From contig DWZK01000116.1 in NCBI GenBank assembly GCA_019117605.1, positions 1-64,000 on the forward strand: DNA of 64,000 bases, written 5' to 3'. Below, piece after piece: positions 1 through 9,623 of the stretch. The translations under genes were made by a program, and so were the position numbers. Each line of letters starts with the position of its first letter. Position 1 is the first letter of the stretch. The stretch comes from Candidatus Intestinimonas stercoravium (GTDB lineage Bacteria; Bacillota; Clostridia; Oscillospirales; Oscillospiraceae). The notes under the pieces are model-generated. The model saw only the letters and a program-made list of their open reading frames with translations. It did no database searches and was not told where the DNA came from.

Positions 1-29
1 AAAAGTCTCTTGACTTTTTCGACACGCTG

Positions 30-68
30 AAAGCGGACCGCCGCCCGATACGGGCGGCGGTCCGCTTT
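30..68. terminator. Perfect 18-bp stem, 3-nt loop hairpin
   Basis: AAAGCGGACCGCCGCCCG-ATA-CGGGCGGCGGTCCGCTTT, intergenic. Confidence 0.6.
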
Positions 69-81
69 GGTATCAGGCTGC

Positions 82-116
82 GCAGAGGGCCGGGACATCA
101 CGTCCCGGCCCTCTGC
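82..116 (-). terminator. Hairpin downstream of SCFA transporter
   Basis: GCAGAGGGCCGGGAC-N5-GTCCCGGCCCTCTGC, 3' of the minus-strand ORF ending at 153; no clear T-tract. Confidence 0.5.
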
Positions 117-152
117 CGTCAGGTATAGTTATAGAAAGAAGGTAAAGTCTGT

Positions 153-1547
153 TCACACGAACATGGGGATGAAATAGAGGCCCAGGCAGGTGATGACGAT
201 CCAGAACACACAGATGAAGGCCATGAAGCCCCACACATCCTTCAGCTTCATGCCGACCACGGACAGAGCCGGGATGACATACAGAGGCTGGAGCAGGTTG
301 GTGCATTCGTCGCCCAGGACGAAGGCGTTCAGGCAGGTGGCCAGGTCGGCGCCCTGGATGTTCTGCACGGTCTGGACGATCAGGGGGCCCTGCACGGTGA
401 ACTGCCCGCCCTGAGAGGGGATGAACAGGTTGACCAGGCAGGCGGACAGGAAGGTGAACACGGGCAGGGTCTGAGCGGTGGCGATGGAGGTGATGGCGCC
501 GATCAACACGGAGCCCAGGCCGCCCTCGATGTACATCATGCCCATGATGGCCCCATAGAAGGGGAACTGCATGATGATATCGGTGGCCAAGTGCATGGAG
601 TCGGCGTGGGCGGTGATCCAGGCGCTGGGCTGGGGGAAGAGGAAACAGTTGATGCCCACGAACAGGAAGATGACCAGATTCATGTTCAGGGCACCGAAGA
701 AGCCCTTGGTGGCGAAGTCATAGATGATGTTGGCGAAGATGAAGACGCCCACGATCCCCATGATGGGCTTGCAGGTATTCATCTTCTGGGCGAAGGTGGT
801 GGCCTTCTCGGTGATGCGGTAGCTCTCGGGCTCCACATCGGCCTGGGTGGCTACGTCGCGTAGCTCTACCAGCTCGTCCTCGCCGGGTTGGGTGAACATG
901 ACCACCAGGATGAACACGATGGCCAGTACGAAGAAGAGCACCACGTTGGGCGTATTGTAGCAGGTCTCCAGGACAGTCATGGTGTGGCCCACGATCTCAG
1001 CGTAGGAGCTGCCCTCGGTGGCCAGGTTGGAGTACAGAGTGGCGGAGGGCCCAAGGCACTGGCCCAGGATCATGCAGGTATAGCCGCCGGCCACCATCAT
1101 GGGGAAGTGGAGGCCCTTGACCCGCTTGGCCAGCTGCATGGACAGGATGGGGGTGACGATGGTGCAGAAGGCGTAGTTGATCATGGAGGTGACATAGCCG
1201 AAGATCATCATCAGCAGGATGGCCGCGTAACGGTTGTGCACATGGTCGGCCATGGCGTTGAGCAGTCTGGTGACCTGGGGGCTGCGGGCACAGGTGGCGC
1301 ACACGCAGACCATGATGCCCATCTGGAAGGCCAGGGTGAACTGGCTGCTCAGGCCGCCCCACCAGGCCGTCATCAGCTCCACGGGGCCCTTGCCGATGAT
1401 CAGGGACAGTACGAACACCAGGATCATCAGGATGACGCAGAACACGAAGGAATCGGGGATGATCTTCTCAGCGGCGAAGTTGAACTTTTTGCTGATGTTC
1501 CACAGAGGAGTTCCTTTCAGCCGCTTGGTCTGGGGTCGCTGGGACAT
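153..1547 (-). CDS. Short-chain fatty acid transporter (AtoE-like family)
   Basis: 464-aa multi-TM ORF resembling AtoE/SCFA transporters. Confidence 0.8.
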   Translation of the reverse strand: MSQRPQTKRLKGTPLWNISKKFNFAAEKIIPDSFVFCVILMILVFVLSLIIGKGPVELMTAWWGGLSSQFTLAFQMGIMVCVCATCARSPQVTRLLNAMADHVHNRYAAILLMMIFGYVTSMINYAFCTIVTPILSMQLAKRVKGLHFPMMVAGGYTCMILGQCLGPSATLYSNLATEGSSYAEIVGHTMTVLETCYNTPNVVLFFVLAIVFILVVMFTQPGEDELVELRDVATQADVEPESYRITEKATTFAQKMNTCKPIMGIVGVFIFANIIYDFATKGFFGALNMNLVIFLFVGINCFLFPQPSAWITAHADSMHLATDIIMQFPFYGAIMGMMYIEGGLGSVLIGAITSIATAQTLPVFTFLSACLVNLFIPSQGGQFTVQGPLIVQTVQNIQGADLATCLNAFVLGDECTNLLQPLYVIPALSVVGMKLKDVWGFMAFICVFWIVITCLGLYFIPMFV

Positions 1548-1614
1548 GAGATCGCTTCCTTTCTCTCTTGGTTCGTTGATAAGGATCTATGCAGATACGG
1601 GAGGAAGCAGGCGC

Positions 1615-2544
1615 TCATTTCCCGTAGAGCATCTTGACCAGGTACTCGTTGAGGCCCTCATTGGAGGCTTGGATCTGCTCGGGGGTCCACTTCTGGAAGC
1701 CCTCGCCGGTCTTGAAACCGATCTTCCCCTCATCCCGGAGCTGCTTGAGCAGGGGAGAGGGCTCGTGGGAGTCCTCCAGGTCCTTCAGGATGTAGTCGTG
1801 GATGTTATAGGTGAGGTCGGTGCCCACCATGTCGGCGTTCTCCAGGGGGCCCAGCTGGGGCAGACGGAGGCCGAAGGAGTACTTCACGGCCTTATCCACA
1901 GTGGCGGCGTCGGCGATGCCGTGCTCCACGATGGAGATGGCCTCCCGCCACAGGGCGTGCTGCATCCGGTTGGCGATGAAGCCGGGCACGTCCTTCTTGC
2001 AGAGGACGGGCTGCTTGCCCACGGAGGCGAGCACCTCCATCACGGTCTGAGCCACCTCGTCGGAGGAGGCGTCGGACTTGACCACCTCCACCAGAGGGAT
2101 CAGATGGCCGGGGTTCCAGAAGTGGGTGCCCACGAAGCGCTCCCGGTGCTGGAGCTCGGCGGAGATCTCGCTGGGGCTCATGACGGAGGAGTTGGTGCAG
2201 AAGATGGTGTCGGGACGGCAGCGGGCCTCCAGCTTGGCGAAGGTCTCCCGCTTGATCTTCATGTCCTCGAACACGGCCTCGATCACCAGGTCGGCCCGAG
2301 TGACCAGCTCGCTGTCCATGTCGGTGGTGAAGGAGATGCGGGAGAGGCGGTCCTCCAGCTCCTGGGAGGTGATGACCCCCTTCTCCACCAGCTCCTTGGT
2401 GCTGGTGCGGATGCCGGCGTACACGTCGGTATCCTTCAGGTCGTACACGCCCACCTCGAACTTGGGGTTGGACGCCATGACATAGGCGATGTTCTTGCCC
2501 ATGAGCCCGGCGCCGCAGATCAGGATGTACTTGATGTCTTTCAT
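1615..2544 (-). CDS. 3-hydroxyacyl-CoA dehydrogenase family protein (HBDH/L-carnitine dehydrogenase-like)
   Basis: N-terminal Rossmann ICGAGLMGKNIA, FCTNSSVMSPSEI, HFWNPGHLIPLVEVV, FIANRMQHALWREA. Confidence 0.85.
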   Translation of the reverse strand: MKDIKYILICGAGLMGKNIAYVMASNPKFEVGVYDLKDTDVYAGIRTSTKELVEKGVITSQELEDRLSRISFTTDMDSELVTRADLVIEAVFEDMKIKRETFAKLEARCRPDTIFCTNSSVMSPSEISAELQHRERFVGTHFWNPGHLIPLVEVVKSDASSDEVAQTVMEVLASVGKQPVLCKKDVPGFIANRMQHALWREAISIVEHGIADAATVDKAVKYSFGLRLPQLGPLENADMVGTDLTYNIHDYILKDLEDSHEPSPLLKQLRDEGKIGFKTGEGFQKWTPEQIQASNEGLNEYLVKMLYGK

Positions 2545-2569
2545 GGCTCAGATGGCCTCCTAATAAACT

Positions 2570-2761
2570 TCAGTCTGCTGTGTCCTCGTAGTCGTTGGCG
2601 TCGGGGGGATACGTCTTGCCGCTCTCGCCCACCAGCTCCCCGTCCGCATGACAGACGGGACACTTGCCGAAGGTGGGCTCGGTGATGGTATCCGTGCCCG
2701 ATCTGAATTTTTTACCGCACTTGGGGCAGCGGTAAAACATCCAATAGACGCCCCAGCTCAT
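2570..2761 (-). CDS. 63-aa zinc-ribbon protein
   Basis: MSWGVYWMFYRCPKCGKKF...GKCPVCHADGE; two CxxC knuckles; ATGA overlap with the stop of the upstream BKACE gene. Confidence 0.7.
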   Translation of the reverse strand: MSWGVYWMFYRCPKCGKKFRSGTDTITEPTFGKCPVCHADGELVGESGKTYPPDANDYEDTAD

Positions 2762-3597
2762 TTCTTCAGCCCCAGGATCTCCCGGGCCTCGTCGGGGGTG
2801 GCGGGCTCGTTGCCGTACTCGCGGATCACCCGGACGGCGCGCTCCACGAACTGGGCGTTGCTGTCGGCCAGCTGGCCCTTGGCGTACATGACGTTGTCCT
2901 CCATGCCCACCCGGACATGGCCGCCCAGGGCGACGGCGCCGTAGAGCATCTCCATGGCGGAGTGGCCCACGCCGAAGCAGCTCCAGGTGGAGCCGGGGCA
3001 CAGGGACTCCATGGTCTCCTTCATGAACACCAGGTTCTTCATGGTGCCGGGGATGCCGTTGGCGCAGCCCATGCAGAACTGGAAGTGGAGGGGGGCCTTC
3101 AGCACGCCCTTCTTCAGGTAGTAGGCGGCGTTGGCGATCATGCCGGGGTCGAAGGCCTCGATCTCAGGCTTCACGCCCCACGCCTGCATGTTCTGGCCCA
3201 GCTCCTCCAGGAACTTGGGGGGGTTGAGGAAGAGACTGGAATTGAGCCAGTTCATGGAGCCGCAGTCGTAGGAGCCCATCTCGGGGCGCAGCTCCTTCAG
3301 ATGGATCTGACGGGTCTCGTCGGTGGCGTTCAGGTCGCCGGAGGTGGTCATGTTCAACACGATGTCGCAGTCGGGGTGGTCTTTCCGCAGCAGCTCCACC
3401 GTCTCGCGGAACTTGTTGACATCCATGGTGCCGTTCCCGGCGTCATCGCGCATATGCAGGTGGGCCACGGCGGCGCCGGCCTTCCAGCAGGCGTACACGT
3501 CCTCTGCGATCTCTGCGGGCGTCATGGGGACGTTGGGGTTGTTCTCCTTCTTGGGCCACGCGCCGGTAGTGGCCACGGTGATGATGGTCTTTTTCAT
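2758..3597 (-). CDS. Beta-keto acid cleavage enzyme (BKACE, former DUF849; 3-keto-5-aminohexanoate cleavage-like)
   Basis: 279 aa; MKKTIITVATTGAWPKKENNPNVPMTPAEIAEDVYACWKAGAAVAHLHMRD typical of the family. Confidence 0.88.
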   Translation of the reverse strand: MKKTIITVATTGAWPKKENNPNVPMTPAEIAEDVYACWKAGAAVAHLHMRDDAGNGTMDVNKFRETVELLRKDHPDCDIVLNMTTSGDLNATDETRQIHLKELRPEMGSYDCGSMNWLNSSLFLNPPKFLEELGQNMQAWGVKPEIEAFDPGMIANAAYYLKKGVLKAPLHFQFCMGCANGIPGTMKNLVFMKETMESLCPGSTWSCFGVGHSAMEMLYGAVALGGHVRVGMEDNVMYAKGQLADSNAQFVERAVRVIREYGNEPATPDEAREILGLKK

Positions 3598-3651
3598 TGC
3601 GATACACCTCGTCTTTGCGTCTCGCGCGTTTTGTTTTGCGCCTATTATTCA

Positions 3652-3667
3652 AGCAAAAGACGTGCCA
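3652..3667 (-). promoter_or_regulatory. Sigma-54 promoter (-24/-12)
   Basis: Minus strand TGGCAC-GTCTT-TTGCT matches TGGCAC-N5-TTGCW. Confidence 0.9.
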
Positions 3668-3761
3668 AAGATCGCGCATGGGATGCAAAAAAGGCAGGGG
3701 AGCCTTCTGGCTCTAAGAAAACGCGGTTCTGGGACAGGCAGTGGGGCGGCAAAAAGAAGAA

Positions 3762-3795
3762 GGCGCACATGGTGAATCATTTCACCATGTGCGCC
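3762..3795. promoter_or_regulatory. Upstream activator site: 15-bp-arm perfect inverted repeat
   Basis: GGCGCACATGGTGAA-TCAT-TTCACCATGTGCGCC, ~95 bp upstream of the sigma-54 promoter. Confidence 0.75.
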
Positions 3796-3904
3796 AAAAG
3801 AGGGAAAAGGGATCGTGCATAAAAAAGTAAGTAAAATACGGATAGATATTGGACAGATCGCCACCACAGAAACGCCAAAGAAAAAAAGCCGGCGGGTGGT
3901 GACA

Positions 3905-5431
<1,527 letters not shown>

Positions 5432-5558
5432 TTTGTCCCCCCATCTTCTCGGATAAGGCTGTCCGGACCGGGACGCCTTTCCTATCTATCATAACAAGGA
5501 TCCGGTCCGGCGTCCAGGGCGGATCTGTTGAAAAAGACGATCTTTTGTCCGGCGCTGC

Positions 5559-5594
5559 AAAAAAAATCCGAAACGCGGCCCACCGCGTTTCGGA
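5559..5594 (-). terminator. Intrinsic terminator of DUF2812 operon
   Basis: Minus strand TCCGAAACGCGG-TGGG-CCGCGTTTCGGA-TTTTTTTT. Confidence 0.9.
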
Positions 5595-5617
5595 CATGAA
5601 GGGGGCGGAGAGGGCCG

Positions 5618-6745
5618 CTACAGCCCCAGCCGCTGACGCAGGACGGCCAGCACCGCCGGATCGGTGAGGTCCGCCGGGCCCTCCACCGAGGCCACCACCG
5701 TGCCCTCCCGGAGGAGGAGGGACTGCCAGTCCCCGCCGTCGTAGAGCCAGCTCTCGTCAAAGCCCAGGTCTACCGGGGAGAGGGACACCGGGTCATGGAA
5801 GTGCAGGGCGTCCCCGTCGCCCTCCTCCTCCACCAGGGAGGCGCACACCGCCCTGGCCAGCCGCTCCCAGCGGCAGGCGTAGTACACCGAGCGGACCAGG
5901 TGGTCCCCCGAGTAGGTGAGGGCCTCTCCGTGGCGGAGGAGGGAGGAGCCCTCCCAGAGCAGGTAGCCGCTGTCCCGGGACGAGGGGAGCCCCAGGTCCT
6001 CCGCCCGCACCAGGGGGTACTGGTCGCCGGGGTGCTCCACCGCGTTGATCCGGCCGGAGGGCAAGAAGGGCGGGAGGAAGGCCAGCAGCAGGCAGGCCGC
6101 CATGGCCAGGCCGCAGGCGGCGGAGGCAAAACGCCTGCCACGGGCGGCCCGGCGGGAGGGGAGGGGGAGGCCGTATCCGCGTTCCACCGCCTCCCGGCAC
6201 CGCCGCCGGAAGCGGCCCAGCCACAGGAAATACCCCAGGTCCCAGGCCAGGATCAGGAGCAGGAGGGGGATGAAGAGCAGGTACACCGGGTCGAGGAAGA
6301 TCTCCCACCAGTGGACCACGCTCCGGGCGAAGAGAAGGGAAAAGAGCAGGTCGATGAGAAAGACCATAGGGAGGTAGAGGGCGTTGGCACGGGCCTCCCG
6401 CAGCACGGTGCGCCAGTTCTCCTGGAAGTCCAGGGCGGCGTCGGTCTGGAGGGGGGCGGGGCAGGTCCCGGGCCGGGAGGCGAAGATCCGGAACACGGAG
6501 GTCTCTTCCGCCAGCTCCCACCCGGCGTCGGCGCAGAGGGTCAGGTAGTCCTCGTCCTCCTCGGAGGCGCGGGGCTTCAGCTCCACGCAGTAGCGCAGGT
6601 CCCGCCGGTCCGTCCGGCGGAAGCAGGCCAGGCCCGCGATCAGCCACTGGAGGGCCCAGCCCGCCTCCGCCCGGCGGGAGAGGTCCGCCTCCAGAGCCTT
6701 GGCGTCGGGGGCCAGATAGTTGAGATAGGAAAAACGGATGTCCAC
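5618..6745 (-). CDS. DUF2812-containing membrane protein
   Basis: 375 aa; N-terminal DIRFSYLNYLAPDAKALEADLSRRAEAGWAL pattern plus TM segments; paralogue of the next gene. Confidence 0.7.
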   Translation of the reverse strand: MDIRFSYLNYLAPDAKALEADLSRRAEAGWALQWLIAGLACFRRTDRRDLRYCVELKPRASEEDEDYLTLCADAGWELAEETSVFRIFASRPGTCPAPLQTDAALDFQENWRTVLREARANALYLPMVFLIDLLFSLLFARSVVHWWEIFLDPVYLLFIPLLLLILAWDLGYFLWLGRFRRRCREAVERGYGLPLPSRRAARGRRFASAACGLAMAACLLLAFLPPFLPSGRINAVEHPGDQYPLVRAEDLGLPSSRDSGYLLWEGSSLLRHGEALTYSGDHLVRSVYYACRWERLARAVCASLVEEEGDGDALHFHDPVSLSPVDLGFDESWLYDGGDWQSLLLREGTVVASVEGPADLTDPAVLAVLRQRLGL

Positions 6746-6748
6746 AGC

Positions 6749-8050
6749 TCACGCCTCCCCTTCCATCAGCTCCTGGGCCCGGCGGATGTCCCCGCGGTCC
6801 AGAGGGCGGTCCCGGCCGTAGATCTCCAGCACGCTCCGCCCGCCTTTCAGCAGGAGCTGGGACTCCACGTCGCCGCCCCCCAGGTCCGCCTGGTGGAGCC
6901 AGGCGCCGGGGACGCCCTCCAGAGCCGGGAGCCAGGACGCCTGCTTCAGGGCCAGCACCAGCCGGGAGAGCCACTCCCACCGGGCGGTATAGCAGTCGAC
7001 GACGAGCTGTTCCTCTCCACGGAACTCCCACCAGTGCTGGTGGCGCAGGCCGAGGGACCCCTCGTCCACCGGCTCCAGCTCCAGGAAGGTGGGGCGGAGG
7101 AAGTCGTCCCCGAAGTCCTGGTCCAGCCGGTCCGCGCCGGGCCAGAAGGTCCCCTCTGCCAGGGGAGAGGCGGGCGGGATGGTGTCCATGACCGGCCGCA
7201 GGAGGGGACAGGCCAGGGCGGCGGCCAGGATGACGCCGTAGATGACGGCGGTGGAACGGAAACTCTTTGGAACGGTCCGCCCGGCCTTTTCCTCCCGCTT
7301 ACGCATGTGGGACAGCCCCACAAGAGAGCCGATAAAGAGGCCCAGGGCGTTGCCGACGTCTCCCTCCGTGAGGATGTCCAGCAGGAAAAGGGCAAAGAGG
7401 ATCAGGAGCCACAGCCGCGCGGCCAGCGACAGCCAGACCGCTGCCCGGACGCTGGCGGGCCCGGGGCCGGGGAGGGGAGTCCCTTCCTCTGCCGCCCGCC
7501 GCCACTGCCGCAGCCGCAGGGCCAGCCGGAGGAACCAGGCCGCGCCCCCTGCCAGGAGCAGGGGGGAGGTGAGAAAGAAGAGCATCCCCGTGTTGGAGAG
7601 CAGGACCTGGAGCAGCAGCTCCGCGGGAGAGGTCCCCAGCCACAGGAGGAGGGCGGCCAGGATCAGCACGATCCCGGCCAGGATGGCCCAGGAGCGGGCC
7701 AGGTTGCGGAGGACCTCGCCCCGGAACCGGCGGAGCTCTTCGTCGGGGTCGGTCTGGATAGGGACCGCGCCGGGGGCGGCCCGGTACAGGTGGAAGCTCC
7801 CCACCCGCTGGACGAAGGTCCACCCCGCCTCCTGGCAGAGGGCCAGGTAGTCCTTCCGCTCCCCCTTGTCGTACCGCACCCAGTCCACCGCCCAGATCTC
7901 CCGGCTCTCTGCGGGGACAAAACGGGCGAAGGAGCCCAGATACACCCGGTCCAGGGTCCAGCCCTCCTCTGCCCGCCGGTCCAGGAGCTCCTGGGCGGCC
8001 TTGATGTCCATCACAGGAAAAGTGAACAGAGACCAGCTATGCTCCTTCAT
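6749..8050 (-). CDS. DUF2812-containing membrane protein
   Basis: 433 aa; SLFTFPVMDIKAAQELLDRRAEEGWTLDRVYLG; adjacent to PadR gene. Confidence 0.7.
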   Translation of the reverse strand: MKEHSWSLFTFPVMDIKAAQELLDRRAEEGWTLDRVYLGSFARFVPAESREIWAVDWVRYDKGERKDYLALCQEAGWTFVQRVGSFHLYRAAPGAVPIQTDPDEELRRFRGEVLRNLARSWAILAGIVLILAALLLWLGTSPAELLLQVLLSNTGMLFFLTSPLLLAGGAAWFLRLALRLRQWRRAAEEGTPLPGPGPASVRAAVWLSLAARLWLLILFALFLLDILTEGDVGNALGLFIGSLVGLSHMRKREEKAGRTVPKSFRSTAVIYGVILAAALACPLLRPVMDTIPPASPLAEGTFWPGADRLDQDFGDDFLRPTFLELEPVDEGSLGLRHQHWWEFRGEEQLVVDCYTARWEWLSRLVLALKQASWLPALEGVPGAWLHQADLGGGDVESQLLLKGGRSVLEIYGRDRPLDRGDIRRAQELMEGEA

Positions 8051-8387
8051 GGTGGACCTCCCCTCTCAGTACCCGCTCTCCGTCGGCCGCACGGCGCTGG
8101 AGCCGCTGGAGCTCTTCTTCCAGGGCCCGCCGGCCCTCTGGGGTGAGCACATAATATTTCCGCTTGTCCACGTCCCGGGTGAGGCGGATGAGCCCATCCT
8201 TCTCGAACCGGCCCAACAGGGCGTACAGGGTGCCCGCGCCGATCGCCACCCGCCCGCCGGTGAGCTCTGAGACGTACTGCATGACGGCGTACCCGTGGCG
8301 CTCCTCGGTGAGGGAGAGCAGGACGTAGTACATGGGCTCGGTCAGGCTCTCCAGAGGCTTCCTGGCCACAGGGACACCTCCTCTCAT
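8037..8387 (-). CDS. PadR family transcriptional regulator
   Basis: 116 aa; MYYVLLSLTEERHGYAVMQYV...IGAGTLYALLGRFEKDGLI. Confidence 0.9.
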   Translation of the reverse strand: MRGGVPVARKPLESLTEPMYYVLLSLTEERHGYAVMQYVSELTGGRVAIGAGTLYALLGRFEKDGLIRLTRDVDKRKYYVLTPEGRRALEEELQRLQRRAADGERVLRGEVHHEGA

Positions 8388-8389
8388 AC

Positions 8390-8441
8390 TATAGCGAGAC
8401 TCGTTATACATCGACACCATAGTATAACGAGCCTCGCTATA
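8390..8441. promoter_or_regulatory. Two 19-bp dyad operators upstream of padR
   Basis: TATAGCGAGACTCGTTATA (8390-8408) and TATAACGAGCCTCGCTATA (8423-8441). Confidence 0.75.
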
Positions 8442-8457
8442 TGTCAAGGGGATGGAC

Positions 8458-8489
8458 AAAAAAAGCCCGCCCCTGGAAAAGGGGCGGGT
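8458..8489 (-). terminator. Intrinsic terminator of XRE regulator gene
   Basis: Minus strand ACCCGCCCC-loop-AGGGGCGGGC-TTTTTTT. Confidence 0.85.
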
Positions 8490-8501
8490 GGGGAGAGGGA
8501 T

Positions 8502-9428
8502 CTACTGCACCTGGGCGATCTCCACCTCGTGGAAGCGGAGGGAGCCGTCCTGGGGGGAGAGGACCAGGGTGATGACCAAATTCTGTGTACTCTCCTCCAG
8601 CACGGCCTCAAAGCTGCCGTCCGGGAGAAGGGTCAGGGAGTCCAGGGCATATCCTCCACCGGAATAGCCGCCGCAGTCCGGGCGGTAGCCCTCCTCTGTG
8701 AGGGGGAAGTGCTCCGTGCCCTGGTGCCGGTAAGAGACGGTGCCGAAGAACTGGGCGATGGATGCGTCCACCTGCTCGGTGGTGAGCAGGCCGCCGCCGC
8801 TGGTCCCCGCGCGGTAGAGCCATAGGAGCAGCTGCTCCCAGTCGGAGAGGAAGGCCCCGTCCCGGAAGGCGGGGAGGAAGCGGAGCTCATACTGCCCGGC
8901 GAAGTAGTCGAAGGTGTCCCACAGGGCGGCGGTCCGCTCCACCGGCCCCGGCTCGCCGCCGGACAGGTCCTCCAGCAGGGCGGAGAGCTCCTCCGCCCCG
9001 TCGGCGTCGGTGATGCAGGTGATGCCGCTGGGGGTGGTGTAGCGTACCCGGTGGGGCGGCAGAGAGAGGGCGGCGGGGGACGCCTCCGGCTCCTCCGGGG
9101 CAGGGGGCACGGCCCGCCACAGGGCGGAGAGGCAGAGGGCGGCGCACAGGCAGAGGCACAGGGAGGAGAGGAGCGGGACACGCCGCCGGGAGCGGGGAGC
9201 GGGCGCAGGGGCGGGAGCCAGGCCGCACAGGGCGTTCATATCCGTCCCCAGCTCCCGGGCCAGGGAGAGGAGCATATCCAGGTCAGGGACGGTCTGCTCC
9301 CGTTCCCAGTTGGACACCGCCTGCCGGGTCACGGAGAGCCGGTCCGCCAGGGCCTGCTGGGAGAGACCGGCAGCCTGCCGGAGCCGGGCCAGGCGAGGGC
9401 CAAAGGAGACGCTGGGCTGTTCATCCAT
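8502..9428 (-). CDS. XRE-family HTH regulator with TM segment and C-terminal domain
   Basis: LRQAAGLSQQALADRLSVTRQAVSNWEREQTVPDLDML, then a hydrophobic segment. Confidence 0.88.
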   Translation of the reverse strand: MDEQPSVSFGPRLARLRQAAGLSQQALADRLSVTRQAVSNWEREQTVPDLDMLLSLARELGTDMNALCGLAPAPAPAPRSRRRVPLLSSLCLCLCAALCLSALWRAVPPAPEEPEASPAALSLPPHRVRYTTPSGITCITDADGAEELSALLEDLSGGEPGPVERTAALWDTFDYFAGQYELRFLPAFRDGAFLSDWEQLLLWLYRAGTSGGGLLTTEQVDASIAQFFGTVSYRHQGTEHFPLTEEGYRPDCGGYSGGGYALDSLTLLPDGSFEAVLEESTQNLVITLVLSPQDGSLRFHEVEIAQVQ

Positions 9429-9522
9429 GGAGAGCCCTCCTTTCTGTCCCCATCATACCAGAGAGCAGGGGGGATGAAAAGCAATTCCCGGGAAAAGAGG
9501 GGGCAACGGTCCGTTGCGGGGG

Positions 9523-9557
9523 GAAAAAGCGGCGCAGGTCCATCTTGGACCTGCGCC
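9523..9557 (-). terminator. Intrinsic terminator of ilvD
   Basis: GGCGCAGGTCCA-N3-TGGACCTGCGCC followed on the minus strand by gcTTTTTCC. Confidence 0.8.
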
Positions 9558-9623
9558 GGGATCGGATGCGCCGCCAATATTTCCAAAAGCCGTGAAAGCG
9601 CACTGGATCCTCTTCAAAGGGGC

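Noticed and set aside
5795-8146. 783-aa plus-strand ORF
   Set aside because: Antisense shadow of the two DUF2812 genes; low-complexity G/P/Q/E composition.
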